The notes beneath the pieces were generated by a model, which made no database searches, had not been told where the DNA came from, and saw only the letters and a program-made list of their open reading frames with translations. A stretch of 64,000 nt of DNA, taken from contig NW_024037048.1 in the NCBI RefSeq assembly GCF_015706575.1, positions 13,285,512 through 13,349,511 on the forward strand, read 5' to 3'. This stretch comes from Patiria miniata (taxonomy: Eukaryota; Echinodermata; Asteroidea; Valvatida; Asterinidae). Shown one piece after another: positions 9,541 through 22,230 of the stretch (position 1 is its first letter; every line of letters starts with the position of its first letter). Position numbers and translations under genes: made by a program.

Positions 9541-10939
9541 TCTGCCTCAACAGTGTAAACACAGTTATTGTATTAACTCAAGATAAACACATTGCATAAA
9601 AATGAAATTTCCTCTTATATTTTGCCATGATATTTGACAAGAGCATCTTGAAAATTGACAGGAACCGCCAACGAATGAATGTAAAACAATTGAAGGAATT
9701 AGCATTGTGAGGACACTCCGTGTTATTTTTATCGTCATGCATCAATTTCTTCCATAAGAGGGCGCGCTAAACAAACACCGCTCACCGCGCACCGACTTCA
9801 GTCCACTATCTCGTTTCGATCTCGTTTTCGTTCTTGTTCAACGAATTCCCATGAAAATATACTCCTGAATGTGATACATTATGACGAATTATTGGTCGGA
9901 ATTTCACTGAAATACAATTTGCAAATTGTGACTTTTCAACCGAACCATATAGTATTTTCTGTCATTTACGATGATGTTCATTCGAATGTATTTTTCAGGT
10001 TTAACACACTAAGTTGTTTCGCTCACATTTTTTTTGTTCTTTGACAAATTCACTAGAAATTGTACTGGCGATCGTAACCCATTATGAACGATTACTCAAC
10101 GAAATACTGAGTTAATACGTTCAGTATTACATGAGATATTGCCCGAACCATGAGTGTCTTCTTTTTATTCAATACCAGTTCGTGTTGACTCTGCGCGTTA
10201 GCAGTAGCGACCCCTGTGCATGTGGTGCGCCCTCTATTGAAAGATTAAACCGCTGCATGGGTACAGCTGTCTCTGTGCGAGACAATCAGAAAGCAAAGAG
10301 CCTTGTTGGAAAGAGTTTGGGTGAAATGCCCTTGAAAAAAGGAAACAACGGAACCTCTTGGGAATTTCTTTTCTTCTTGAAAAGGAATTGTGACTTTTTT
10401 TGCCATGAACGTTGCTTCATTTGGATAATATTTTTCACGTTTAAAATATTTAATTGTTTCGATTTCATTTTCTTTCTTGTTCTTTGAATTTTGTACAAAT
10501 CACTTTATACTCAATACTACATAGTTGTACCTTAAGCATGACTGGCACCGCAAGCCTGTTAATACTGACAGACAAAATAGAGATTATCGGCGCCAATATA
10601 GTTTTTTGTAACACCGACAAAACTGCACTCCCAATTGAAGTCACGGTGTCCAGAAAATCGTCCTTACTATTAAACAAAAACACAATCACACATAATGTCA
10701 CACGATAACTCAAAAATATTTGTTACAGGGCATTGGCATTTTTCCTATAGAGGTTGAGCATGACAGTCAACACAAGCATGATAAATATCGAGAGAAAACA
10801 CACAGATTATCGGCGGCAATATAAATTCAGTAACACGGACAAAGCCCATCCAAAGTGAAGTCACGGCCTCCAGAAAATCGTGTGACACCTACGCCACACG
10901 ATTGCTCTAAAACTAGTCATTTTATTGGATTGAAATTTT

Positions 10940-12230
10940 GACTAGATGTAAAGTATGACTTGCAACATGTGCCTGTTAAATATTTAGAGAAAATAATTTT
11001 CTGGTATTGGAGTGAAATTATATCTCCTGATTGGTCGTCATAGATAACACAACACTTTTGAATTTGGAGAGGAATTGTTAGAAAATAAAATTAATATATC
11101 CCGAAAATGTAGTGTCTTCAGCGCAAAAAATAATTGGCGGTTTTGAGTGAACTTATTTGATGACAAAAATACAACACGCTCGGTTTCCGGAAGATAACTC
11201 AAGAAACACATGTTGCATGGAATTGACATTTTGTAAATTGATTAAATGTTGTAGATTACAAAACTCTGTGAAAAATGAAGAGGAATTGTCTGGTAATAAG
11301 AAGAATATAGCAAAAAAATGCGTTGTGTTAAAACGGAGAAAAACTTCCTCATTTAGTCAGCTTTAATTTTATTTCAAAAGAGGGCGCGCTTCACAAATAG
11401 AGGTCACCACCGTAAATATTGTTTTGTCAACACGAGACACCTAACTGAAGTCAACGTTCGTGACACAAAAACAACACACTCGGTTTCCAAACAATAACTC
11501 AAGAAATACCCAAAGACGTTGAATATGGAGAGCAATTATTAATCCATGAAAAAATATAACCACAAGAATAAGTGAGTTAAGCACGAAAAATAGAAGACGC
11601 ATTTAAGTCAACGTTCATGGAACAAAAACAAAACCTACTCGTTGTGGAGACGATTACTCAAGAAATGTTTGATGCCTTGCATTGAAGTATTCCATAGTGA
11701 TTTAACGTGATATATCGATCTAATCTCTCGAATTTGGATATGAATCGTTCCTCAATAATAGAAATATAGCAAAGACAGTGTGGCGTGTAAACGCGCAAAA
11801 TACAAGGCGAATCTGAGTCAACCTTCTTGAAATAAAAACAATACCCTGTTTGTGGAGACAATAACTAAAAAAAACATTGATTTATTGGAGTGAAATTATA
11901 CCTCCTGATTGGACGTTCATATGTAACACAACCGGTTCGAATTTGGAGAGAAATCATTAAAAACTTAAATTAATATACCCCAAAAATGAAGTGTGTTAAG
12001 CACGAAAACTAAATGGCGATTTCGAGTCAACTTTCATGACACAAAAACAACACACTGGGCTTCAAAAAATAACTCAGGAAATATCTGTTGCATGGAATCG
12101 TCATTGCGTAAGTTGATTAAATGTGACAAATCACAAAAATCTGTTGAATTTGGAGAGGAACCGTCAAATAATAAAAGTAATGTAACGAAATCTTTTATTT
12201 CAAGTATTCATACGTACGCGGGTATGTATA
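10940..12230. repeat. Degenerate tandem repeat of ~160-290 bp with ACTCAAGAAA motif (copy 1)
   Basis: Five or more diverged units share a core like CACAAAAACAACACACTCGG followed by AATAACTCAAGAAA (near 11170, 11465, 11625, 11830, 12040), with 'TTGAATTTGGAGAGGAA' between. AAGAGGGCGCGCTTCACAAA occurs at 11378. The first three to four units reappear at 63050-64000. Confidence 0.7.
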
Positions 12231-12259
12231 CACGCATTTTGAAACGGTGCCCTCAATAG

Positions 12260-13750
12260 TCAGGTAGCGTCTAGCCCAACCCCCTCCACCCCTGCTTTTC
12301 CAACTTTCAAAGTTGATGGTTCCGCAAATATTAACAAGAGATTGCCGCTGCTGGTCAAGAGGAGTAACTGTAGCCTTTCCACAATGTCACCCTGATTAGC
12401 GCCGGTAGTTAACCTAGTGGCGAAACAGCGAGGCGTTCGGAACGGAGACTAGACATAAGTCGAGTGAGCTGCAAGCGAGGTTTTGAAAATCCCGGCTTCA
12501 TTCCAATACCGGATCCAGCTCTATTGCCAAGCTGCATGCCCGAAGGCGGTATACAGAACAAAGCCGGAGTTTAGGAAACCCCGGTTTGTCTCATGACCTC
12601 GGTGACTTTCGGTCGTTTTGTAAACATAGGCTTCGTGCCCGGTTCGGAACAAAGCCATGTAAAGCCCCTAATCAGACAAGTGGCTTTGTCATTTACTTGT
12701 ATGGTATGGTCCCACTGGTATGGGGGAGGGGAGGGGGAAGGGGGGCATGTGGTCGTTCAACTGTCCCACCCCACCCCCATCGTCGCTATACGTCATTGCT
12801 TCAGAGATTATTATAAATCGAGGTGGTTCGCAATACAGAATGGCAAATTCTGGTGTGATTTGTCCGGATATCACCCGGGCTAGTTCAGGGTGAATCGTAC
12901 GCGTTATGCGGAGGCCACGAACTAGCAAATGTAGGAAGTCTGGTCGTTCCATACAAGCCTTTCTCATTGATATAGGGGGATCTTAAATCACTTTACATGC
13001 TAGTTTGGAACTGTGTCATTACTTTAGGTAGTGAACGTTTGCTTTTTAGGTCCATCATCATCGGTCATACATTCTAACATTTCTGGAAATGATTATTCGA
13101 ACTGGGAGATATTCAAGTGTAAAAACCTTTTCCACATTTAGAAGGCCACGATTATACACGGGCCGTATATGATGCGTAAAGTTCATGGAAGTTTATTTAA
13201 CTGTATTTTATTTCCTCAAAGTCCCAATCAAGGAGCAAAGCCTACCTCAGGGGCATAACTACGGGGACACGGGGCATATACCCCCACCACCTGTGGAAGC
13301 CGGCCCCAGCCCTCCCCCCCCCCCCGACCCCATTTTGAAAACCTGAATTAAAACATTAACTGTTGTAATAATACGTTTATTTTGCAGTTAGTGCATCCTT
13401 TGAAAAAAATAACGCACCCCAGGTGCCTTACCCTAAGTAAGAGCCAAGTTTCTCCGCTGGCTTGAGTACGATTTAATTCCTCATATAATCCAAAAGTTAT
13501 CAACACAATTTAATAGACTGAAGCGCCAACTGTGCATTGAATGAATCACGGCCAGTGTATACGTCACTTGTCTATCCACCAATCACAGTTTGTCGGTGAC
13601 AAGTCGGTGACGACAAGTCGGTGACCACAAGTGAGTGGTCTGTGACTGACAGGTTGTGTGTGTCAATCATAAATTCCATATTTGGATGTGTCACCGACAT
13701 CCATACAATATCCACCAATAAGAAGCGGCCATTTCAATCTCGGTGACTAG
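12260..13750. other. Intergenic spacer
   Basis: No coding sequence recognised. Contains a C-run near 13312-13325, a short G-rich stretch (12720-12745) and a repeated GACAAGTCGGTGAC motif (13590-13630). Copy 1 of the duplication fades out before it. Confidence 0.5.
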
Positions 13751-13764
13751 TTTTTTATGGTGAC

Positions 13765-13771
13765 TATATAG
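13765..13771 (+). promoter_or_regulatory. TATA-like box upstream of exon-like module 1
   Basis: TATATAG, about 85 bases before the ATG at 13851, which would place a start site near 13795. Supported only by position and sequence. Confidence 0.35.
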
Positions 13772-13794
13772 CCTCAACGACATTAACATTGCTT

Positions 13795-14013
13795 TCATAT
13801 CATTAATATGAAGCGAGTCGGTGATGTGTGATTGACAGCGCACAGGAGCCATGCAATCACAATCCAGGTCCGAGTTTTTAGTCACTGCTCAGGAAATCGA
13901 TGGCACTATTAAAGACATGTGGGGCCGTCCACCCTTCACATCGACCACCGGTCATCAACACCTTCGGACGACAACCAGAGAGAGAACTGACTGCAAGAAC
14001 AAGATTTTGCTCG
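13795..14013 (+). other. Candidate first exon upstream of the C1q gene
   Basis: From an ATG at 13851 a frame of 54 codons runs to a strong donor CTCG|GTGAGT (phase 1). The peptide (MQSQSRSEFLVTAQEIDGTI...) has no recognised domain. Joined to the exon at 23035-23096 the frame stays open (ASNLLSVEDSLRDRIQERY), but it stops soon after joining the C1q exon in that frame. It may therefore be a 5' leader exon of the C1q transcript, or a separate small gene. Confidence 0.4.
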
Positions 14014-14459
14014 GTGAGTGTTTGAAACAATCATTTTTCCTCTGAAGAAATTTGTTGTCTTTTTCACAATGAGTTTGAATCATTGCGGGATTCAGATTTT
14101 GTTGAATGTTGCTGATTCAATGATTCTCCAAACAACGAGCTCGGTAGTAGGCTTGATATTTCCTCGTCTTTGTGTGTTTGTGAAATGTGGTAGCTTGAGG
14201 ACTGAATTTTTTTATGAACAAATGTTCAATTTCGTTTTACTATGACTCTGATACACGTTTGCTAGCAGCGCGCTAATTCCGATCCAGAAGTTGTGCCTTT
14301 TCCCAACGACCACTTTGGAGTTGATAAAGTATCGCGATGATTTAGAAATGTGTTTGAAATTAACTTGTTCAGACGGGCTTTGTTTGTGCATAACATGCAC
14401 TAATCAAAGCGCGTCTGAAAGAGTTAATTTCAAATACTTTTGTAAATTATCGAGCTATT

Positions 14460-15700
14460 TTATTTCAGCTCTTAATGTAAACAGTTGGTGCGGATGCAGA
14501 CCACGGTTTTGTGAGGTCAAATTTCAAGGCAATAAAAATGAGGAATTCCTGTCTGGCAATATTTCCGCTACTACTTCCATTGTGTACTCTCAAAAACAAA
14601 TTGTCCAAATACTTACTGGTTTCTTTTCTTCTTGAACAAAAATCATTTGGATCTTGTCGATATGGACAATACACTACAAAGTCACATTTATGGACTTTTT
14701 TAAATTAAGGTTCGACTGTTAGATTGGACTGTTTTCTGACCGCAGTTTTTCGCAAGTATAAAACATCAAGTTCCTTGCTGTGATTCAGAACAGTAAAGAT
14801 GTATTGATCATTCAAAATAATATTTCAGAGGAACTACAAATCGGTGTTTCACATATTCGGTTTCAAAAAACAAGGCTCGCAAAACCTGGACTCTTTATAA
14901 CCTGGCCAATATTTTTGGCACGATCAAGCACACTCTTACTTTTTGCCTCCCTTTTTCCTATTGACTTTATCGTTGAAATTTTCAAACATGAAATCCTAGT
15001 GCAATGTTCTCACATTATTTCCGGATATCACTCAAACTCAATCAGAATGAAAGGTTATGCGGAAGTTGGTCACGGAAGAACGTATACAGGTATCCGGACA
15101 TCTCAAAATGCCGGTCTTATTTGTGTTATTATTTGTGGATATTCTCAGTGCCTTTGAACTTTGTTGTTCAACTGGCATTTTGCTATAGTTCACAGTGCGC
15201 CATTCCGGTTTCATCAAGTTACTTTTAAGCATTGCAGGATAAAAGTGTCACTGGTCAGAATAGACTAGAGGGCGCAAATACAAACGCACTGGATCATGAT
15301 GACGCACACAGTTTTATACAAGTTCAATAGCTGGATGCATTTTGTAGAATTCATGGATAGATTTGATTTTTGGAGAACGCATTTGAGATAAATAGTCAAC
15401 CCAAATTACATTTTCACTGTACAGACATTTGTTTGGCCGTATTGTACTTGTGGACTTCAGCTATGCCTCCCCACCAGACTCCAAGTTATCTCCTAGAGGA
15501 TTTTTAATGACTCATATTTGTGTTGGTATTTGTTTTCAGCCAGCAATCCGCTCAAGTGTTGAAGAGTGCTTCTGCGAGAGAATTCAAGAACTGTGCTTAG
15601 GTGAGTGTATGCTAAAATTTTCTTCATTTAAGCATCAGAATAGAGCGGTGATTTGGTAGGAGACTGTTCCTTTTTTTCTATGCATTTAATCTTTTTGGTC
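14460..15700. repeat. C1q upstream tandem block I
   Basis: Shares a series of landmarks with 19640-20700 and 21200-23200: GAGGAATTCCTGTCTG, GAAGTTGGTCACGGAAGAACG (minus one base), GAGTTCACAGTGCGC and AGAGGGCGCAAATACAAACG. Contains exon-like module 2 near its end. Confidence 0.75.
15540..15600 (+). other. Exon-like module 2 (61 nt)
   Basis: Flanked by acceptor TTTGTTTTCAG and donor TTAG|GTGAGT. It is paralogous to 23035-23096, with shared AGCAATC, GTGTTGA and AGAATTCAAGAAC and similar flanking introns (AATGACTCAT... before, AGAGC..TGAT after). One extra base relative to module 3 shifts the frame, so in the frame from exon 1 it reads ASNPLKC-stop. Confidence 0.5.
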
Positions 15701-15759
15701 CAAATTAGAAACCAGAAAACGTCATTCAATTACCTCTACGAAAAAAATTATTCCTGGCC

Positions 15760-18460
15760 ATGATGGTTAGTCTTCTCAATTATCCCTTCTAAAAAATATC
15801 CTCCAAGCCATAGTCTCCTCAATTATCCCTTCTACAAATATCCTCCTAGCCATGATGGTTAGTCTCCTCAATGATCTCATCTAAAAAATATCTTCCAAGC
15901 CGTGATGCTTTGTCTGTTCAATAATCTCGTCTAAAAAAATCCTCCTAGCCATGATGTTTAGTCTCCTCAATTTTCCCTTCTAAAATATATCATCCAAGCC
16001 ATGATGGTTTTCATTTCAATAATCTCTTCAAAAAAAATCCTCCTTGCAGTGATGATTAGTCTCCACAATAATTGTCCCTTTAGAAAAGATCCTCCTATCC
16101 ATGATGGTTAGTCTCCTTAATAATTATCACATCTAAAACATATTCTCCTTGCCAGGATGATAGTCTCCTCAATTATCCCTTCTAAAAAATGTCCTTCTAG
16201 CCATGATGGTTTTCATTTCAATAATCCCTTCTAAAAAATATCCTCTTAAAGGGAATATACATCATTTGCTTTTGCTGTAATTTTCAGAAATGGATGGAAT
16301 TGGGGGGTTGGAAATTTATAGCAAATATAGTTACACTGACTTTTTTGAGGTTTTGGGTTCGAAAATGCTTTAAAAACCAAGAAAAACGATCATTTTCCTG
16401 TAGTCTGGTTCCCTGACTCCATATAAGAAGAAACAGAGCAGTTTACATACATTGGGGAATTGTAAGTTCAGGGAACCAGTCTAGCTGGCTCGTACCCGTT
16501 CATAGGTTTGTAATCGATTGCAAACAAGTGCGATGGTCAATTGGGGCCAGTATTTGAAAAAAAGCCAGTTGTTTCCAACGCTGATCGGCCGATCAGCGTT
16601 GGAAATTGATACAAAAATACCACTTTTCTTGAAAATGACAGTATACCAGGTGCCATGATTTTACAGGATGCTTTACACTGTCATTGACTAACAGTCCAGC
16701 AAGGTATTTCAAAATATTTGGTAGTTTTATTTTTTGATGTTTGCAAATGTTGTATTTTCCCTTTAACCGTGATAAGTCTCCTCAATTATCCCTTCTAAAA
16801 ATATCCTCCTAGCCATGATGGTTAGTCTTCTCAATTATCCCCTTAAAAATATCCTCCAAGTCATGATGATTAGTGTCTTCAATTATCCCTTTAAAAAACC
16901 TCCTTGCCGTGTTGATTAGTCTCCTCAATTATTCCTTTTTAATATATCCTCCTGGCCATGATGGTAAGTCTCCTTAATTATCCCTTTAAAAAAATATACT
17001 CCAAGCCATGTTGGTTTTTATTCAATAATCCCTTCTAAAAAAATTCCTCCTAGCCGTGATGATAAGTCTCCTCATTTAACCCTTCTAAAAATATCCTCCT
17101 AGCCATGATGGTTAGTCTTCTCAATTATCCCCTTAAAAAATATCCTCCAAGTCATGATGATTAGTGTCTTCAATTATCCCTTTAAAAAACCTCCTTGCCG
17201 TGTTGATTAGTCTCCTCAATTATCCCTTCTCAATATATCCTCCAAGCCATGATGATTAGTCTCCTCAATTATCACATCTAAAAGATAACATCCAAGCCAT
17301 GATGGTTTGTCTGTTCATATAATCAATAATAATAATGTTCAATAATCCCTTCTAAAAAGATACCTCCTTGTCATGAGTGTGAGTCTCCGCAATTATCCCT
17401 TCTAGAAATTATCCTCCAAGCAATTATGGTTAGTCTCCTCAATTATCACATCTAAAAATTAACTTCCAAGCCGTGATGGTTTGTCTGTTCAATAATCTCG
17501 TCTGAAAAATATCCTCCAAGCCGTGATGGTTTTTATTTCAATAAGCCCTTCTAAATAAAAATATGCTCCTAGCCATGATGAGTAGTCTCCTCAATTATCC
17601 CTTCTTAAAAAACAATCTTCCAAGCCGTGATGGATTGTGTGTTCAATAATCTCTTCTAAAAAATATCCTCCTAGCCATGATGGTTTGTCTCCTCAGTTAT
17701 CCCTTCTAAAAATATCCTCCTAGCCATGATGGTTAGTCTCCTCAATTATCCCTTCTAAAAATATTGTACAAGCCATGATGATAAGTCTCCTCAATTATCC
17801 CTTCAAAAAATATCCTCCGAGCCATGATGGTTTTCATTCAATAATCCCTCTGAAAATATCCTTCTTACCGTGATGAATAGTCTCCTTAATTATCCCTTCT
17901 GAAAAAATATCCTCCAAGCAATGATAGTTAGTCTCCTCCATTATCCCTTCAAAAATATCTTCCTAGCCGTGATGAATAGTCTTCTCAATTATCCCTTCCT
18001 TCTAAAACATATCATCCAATCCATGATGGTTTTCATTTCAATAATCCCTTCTACAAATATCCTCCCAGCCGCGATTATTAGCCTCCTCAATTATCCCTTT
18101 AAAAAATATCCTCGTAGCCATGATGGTTAGTCTCCTCATTTAGCCCTTCTAAAAAATATCCTCCTAGCCATGAGGGTTAGTCTCCTCAATGATCACATCT
18201 AAAAAAATATCTTCCAAGCCTTGATGGTTTGTGCGTTCAATAATCCCTTCTAAAAAAAATCCTCCCATTCATGATGGTTAGTTTCCTCAATTATCCCTTC
18301 TAAACAAATATCCTCCTATCCATGATGGTTAGTCTCCTCAATTATCCCTTCTAAAAATATCCTCTAAGCCATGATGATTAGTCTTCTCAATTATCCCTTC
18401 AAAAAAATATCCTCCTAACCATGATGGTTTTCATTCAATAATCCCTTCTAAAAAAATCTT
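15760..18460. repeat. ~50-bp minisatellite, about 40 units, split by a MITE
   Basis: Units of 48-53 bp built from AGCCATGATGGTTAGTCTCC, TCAATTATCCCTTCTAAAAA and ATATCCTCCT. Variants carry TTTTCATTTCAATAATC or TTTGTCTGTTCAATAATC in the middle. The array is interrupted at 16250-16762 by a TTAA MITE. Where units are 51 bp, frames repeat every 17 residues, which explains the open frame at 17921-18130. A shorter array of the same unit lies inverted at 31000-31490. Confidence 0.92.
16250..16762 (+). mobile_element. TTAA-flanked MITE (piggyBac-type target site), 513 bp
   Basis: Flanked by TTAA on both sides (16246-16249, 16763-16766). Termini AGGGAATATACATCATTTGC and its inverse GCAAATGTTGTATTTTCCCT form ~20-bp terminal inverted repeats. 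Inside are a perfect palindrome CGCTGATCGGCCGATCAGCG and a TCTGGTTCCCTGA/TCAGGGAACCAG pair. No protein, so non-autonomous. TTAA target duplication is the hallmark of piggyBac-type transposition. Inserted inside the 50-bp minisatellite. Confidence 0.88.
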
Positions 18461-18925
18461 ATAGAACTGCGCCTGGAACACACCTTTTTGAACCGTAGCC
18501 TTTTTGTTTGTGGTCTTTGAATCAACATGCGATTCAGTTTCAAATTCTCCCTATTATAATTAACTTTGTTCGATGACGTCACAATGCTGAATTGTCGCAA
18601 AGACGTTTATGGTAATTCAAAGAATATCTACGGCAGACCAGCAAATAAACTGCCATGGACCTCAGTGATAAATACCCCCACTTGTAAAGATCAGGACAAA
18701 TACTCACAACTCTCCAAGGTGTTTGAGACACCCATCAAATTACAGCTTATTTCATCATCTTTCATTGTCTGTTCAATTTTTGCGGTATAATCCGATGACC
18801 TTTTGGGATAAAAATTCCATCCAAAGATGATGACCCTGTAGTCCTGTAGCCAATCGCCCAAGGCACAATCTGCCACGTCACAAAACAATGAACACTCTGG
18901 TTTATTAGGACAAAAGATTGCTCAA

Positions 18926-19120
18926 ACAGGGGCGGATCGAGGAATTTTTGCAGGGGGAGGGTCAGGCTCCTAGCAAAAAAAAAAAAACAGATTGTTGTGA
19001 CAGGCGAACGGGTAATTATTATTACTATAATTGTGATAAATTTGTGTGTGTGTTTCACAGCGAGGGCTGGGGGGGGGGGGGTCGGCCCCCTCCCCACCCT
19101 CTGGATCCGCGCCTGTCAAA
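18926..19120 (+). mobile_element. GGGGCGGATC-ended short inverted-repeat element
   Basis: Starts CAGGGGCGGATCGAGGAATT and ends CTGGATCCGCGCCTG, flanked by TCAAA on both sides. Contains G- and C-runs. A second copy is at 21915-22230. The ends resemble widespread hAT-like MITE termini, but class assignment is an inference. Confidence 0.65.
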
Positions 19121-19439
19121 CTATTTTGTCAAGTTTTGTCCGGAAATGCTTGTAATTTGATGTATGATGACGTTATGACGACGTCACTAAAATATCCACA
19201 TCTTCACACTTAGGTTCATGTTCAAATCAGGTTTTCGTCTTTCTGCAACTTCTTTTTGCATTTTGAATTCACCTAAATTTGACCTACCAGTAACCCCGGA
19301 AGGAAAGGTCAGACGACTTTACCTTCGAATATCAAAAATGTTTATCAAGGTATGGTCAATCGGATTTCAAAGTGTGAACATTATTGTTCAATTTGTTTAT
19401 GAGGTTTTGCAGTGAAATTGCTTGTAATTAGATACCTGA

Positions 19440-19495
19440 TGACGTCATTATGACGTCAGAGTATAAAAAGGTATACCTCTGAGTCAGTGTTGATG
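19440..19495 (+). promoter_or_regulatory. Promoter candidate: tandem CRE sites plus TATA box
   Basis: Two perfect cAMP-response/ATF palindromes TGACGTCA (19440-19447 and 19451-19458) lie 3 bases apart, and TATAAAAA (19462-19469) follows 3 bases later. A TCAGTGT initiator-like sequence sits near 19493. Further TGACGTCA-type sites occur upstream (about 18574, 19178). It lies between C1q exon-like modules 2 and 3, so it could start an alternative transcript. Confidence 0.55.
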
Positions 19496-19559
19496 TTTGT
19501 TAAAGGTTTGAAGTCTGTACTGTTCAGAAGAAAAGTCGCAGATAGTTATTGTCAGAAAA

Positions 19560-19596
19560 AAAAACAAGAAAGAAAGAAAGAAAGAAAGAAATTTCT
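19560..19596. repeat. GAAA microsatellite
   Basis: About six GAAA units following an A-run, just downstream of the CRE/TATA promoter candidate. Confidence 0.9.
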
Positions 19597-19639
19597 TAAC
19601 ATTTCCAAATAATGATCGGGTAGTACCCGATCACCCAAA

Positions 19640-20700
19640 TATAATTATCAGGGTTTTGTTGTTCGGAATGAGGAATTCCTGTCTGACATTATGTCCGCCT
19701 CTACTTTCATTTCGCACGCTTCAAACTAAATTATTGTTCACATACTGACTGGTTTAGTTTTTGAAAAAGTTGAAATCTTGTCACTATATGGATAGCACAC
19801 TGTACATTCACGGAAAGTTGTATTGTCAAAACAAAGGCTATCAGTAGGACTTTTTTTAGTCATATCTGATTGCAGTATTTTGAAGAGTTTAAAACATCAA
19901 GTTCCCTGCTGATTTCAGAATAGTTTCAACTGATTGTGATTAATGCTTAAACAAATTCACGCACTTTTAATACTTTAAAAAATATGTCTTTCTTTGGTTT
20001 ACAGAAGACATACTGCGAAAGCTCCATTCTTTATAAATAACCTCACCCATAAAATCAGTATGATCAACCACTCCTTATTTTCTTCCTCATTTTGCCATTT
20101 TAATTTTATCACTTTGATTAGAAAACATGCGATGTACTCACATTGTTTCCCGGCAATCAGTAATTCAGGATCAACAGTTATGGGGAAGTTGGTCACGGAA
20201 GAACGTTTTTCAGGAAATCCGGACATCAAAAACATGCCTGTCTTATTGTGTGTTATTGCTCAAGCAGTACCCTTTCAACTTTGCCATTTCGCTAGAGTTC
20301 ACAGTGCGCTTTGATCATCAAGTTTCATTCAATCATAGCATGCAGGATGAACGAGTCATGAATATAGAGGGCGCAAATACAAACGGACCGGATCGTGATG
20401 ATACACACAGTTTTATACAAGTTCAAACTGCTTTATTTAAGTGGGTGAATTTGTAGAAATCATGTGTAGAGTTGGTGTTTGTACAAATTGCTCAGGCTTT
20501 CTGTTCGCCTGAAGAGATTGAAGCAAAAGCTCTCGATGAATTCACTCATGTATTTGCATGTAGGGTTCCACTCAGCATGCCGCTGAGATTCTGTTGGATA
20601 TTTGGACAAACAGCCATATTGATTTTTGGCTTGTTTTTTTAATGTTTTTGGTGATTGGTACAGATTTTTACAAATCTGAAATATTTTGTGAGACAAGTTT
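19640..20700. repeat. C1q upstream tandem block II
   Basis: Second copy of the block: same landmarks in the same order, plus GGGTTCCACTCAGCATGCC, shared with block III. No exon-like module was seen in it. Confidence 0.75.
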
Positions 20701-21914
20701 CAGTTGACAAACAGATGGAGGCTTACTAGAACCAAACCGGTGCGCTGATTTCCCATCCGGAAAAAAATCTTTATGTAACGACTGTAACTTGACTGCGGTA
20801 GTCCAGCTGTAATGTTTGCGCCTCTACTTCCTGGGTATGAGATCGATTTTACCCACAAATGCAGAAACTGTACGCTCATTGTGATTCCTATAACTACAAG
20901 TTCAAGCAACCTTGAACCAGTTAGTGGAACATTTGATCAATTGCTCACAATCTTAAGTATGATGCAGCACAACTAACTTTTGAACTTTTAGCTTGGTTGA
21001 TGCTATACATTTGACCAAAACAGAGAAATTAAAGGGATTATTTTTTTGGGTTCCTGTCACTGAATTTCGTTGCTAACTCACGTTAATAGTCTGCCCACCG
21101 GCACACTATTTCGAAAACGTCTTCAGTTTTTTAAGACGATATATCTTGTCGGATATAACACTATACAAACACGAAATAATTCAGTGTCAAAAACAAAGCT
21201 GTTCAGACTCGAATGGTTTTGAATCAAATTTTGGGAGCATTTTTTTAAAGAGCTCATTACATCAAGTTCCCTGCTGTGATTCAGAATAGTTGAAATTGAT
21301 CGGGATTCGCACTTATTCAAAATAATTCACGCACTTGTAATAGTTCAGGTACATTACTGCGTTAACATTTTGGTTTAAAGAAAACAATCTTGCGAAAGTT
21401 CGACTCTTTATATAGGTATGATCAACCACCCCCTGATTTTCTGCCTCGTTTTTTCCCTGTTTAATTTCTCATTTTAATTTTTAAACATGAAATCCTGATT
21501 CGATGTACTCACATTGTATTCCGGCAATCACTCAAACTAATTCAGGATGAAGAGTTATGGGGAAGTTGGTCACGGAAGAACGTTTATCAGGAAATCCGGA
21601 CAACTCAAACATGCCTGTCTTATTTTGTGTTATCATTTATGTGGATACTCAGTACCCTTTGAACTTTGTTGTTAAACTGTGTCATTTCGCTAGAGTTCAC
21701 AGTGCGCCATTCCGGTTTGATCATCAAGTTATATTCAAGCACTGCAGGATGAACGTGTAACTGAATATAGAGGGCGCAAATACAAACGGACCGGATCGTG
21801 ATGATGCACACAATTTTATTCAAGTTCAAATTGCTTTATCTAGTTGGATTCATTTGTAGCAATCATGTACAGCGTTGATGTCTGTGCACATTATTCGTCC
21901 CTTCTGTTCTCTGT

Positions 21915-22230
21915 CAAGGGCGGATCCAGAACACAATTGTTTGGGGGTAGCCCCCCCCCCAAAAAAAAATGGGTCCCCGGAAAGTGGGTCCAAAAAATCA
22001 CGGCGTGGGGTTCAGGGCCCGCTTAATCATGGGCCCCGAATTTTTTGTAATTGTAAATGCTCTGTGGCGATCTGAGGAAATTTCTGACCACTTTAACCAT
22101 TTTTGTTTCGAAAAGATGGTAGTGTACCCAGTGCCTGCCTTTATTGCGACGTCACTTAAAAATCAAAATTGTTGGTTTTTTTTTTTTTTTTGGGGGGGGG
22201 CATGGTCCCCCCCCCCCGGATCCGCCTTGT
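21915..22230 (+). mobile_element. GGGCGGATCC-ended short inverted-repeat element, second copy
   Basis: Starts AAGGGCGGATCCAGAACAC and ends CCCGGATCCGCCTTG, with long C, A, T and G runs inside. Same family as 18926-19120. Confidence 0.6.

Larger units (their letters stand above)
3770..12030. repeat. Segmental duplication, copy 1 (direct orientation)
   Basis: From the shared TAGTTTGCTATTCATAATCA at 3770 this region aligns by eye with 48180-58110 and 63050-64000, at roughly 95% identity and in the same order. Shared landmarks are endophilin exons, the MITE fusion at 5.2-5.6 kb, the AGAGGGCGC cluster at 8 kb, the 222-bp repeat and the 10-12 kb repeat block. Differences are large insertions: the second BAR exon, inverted repeats, a TTAA MITE and a 5-kb block in copy 2, and a SINE-bearing segment at 6.9-7.7 kb in copy 1. 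It could be a true duplication or an uncollapsed haplotype. Confidence 0.85.

Noticed and set aside
17921-18130. 69-codon repetitive hydrophobic frame
   Set aside because: Product of the 51-bp minisatellite (17-residue period).
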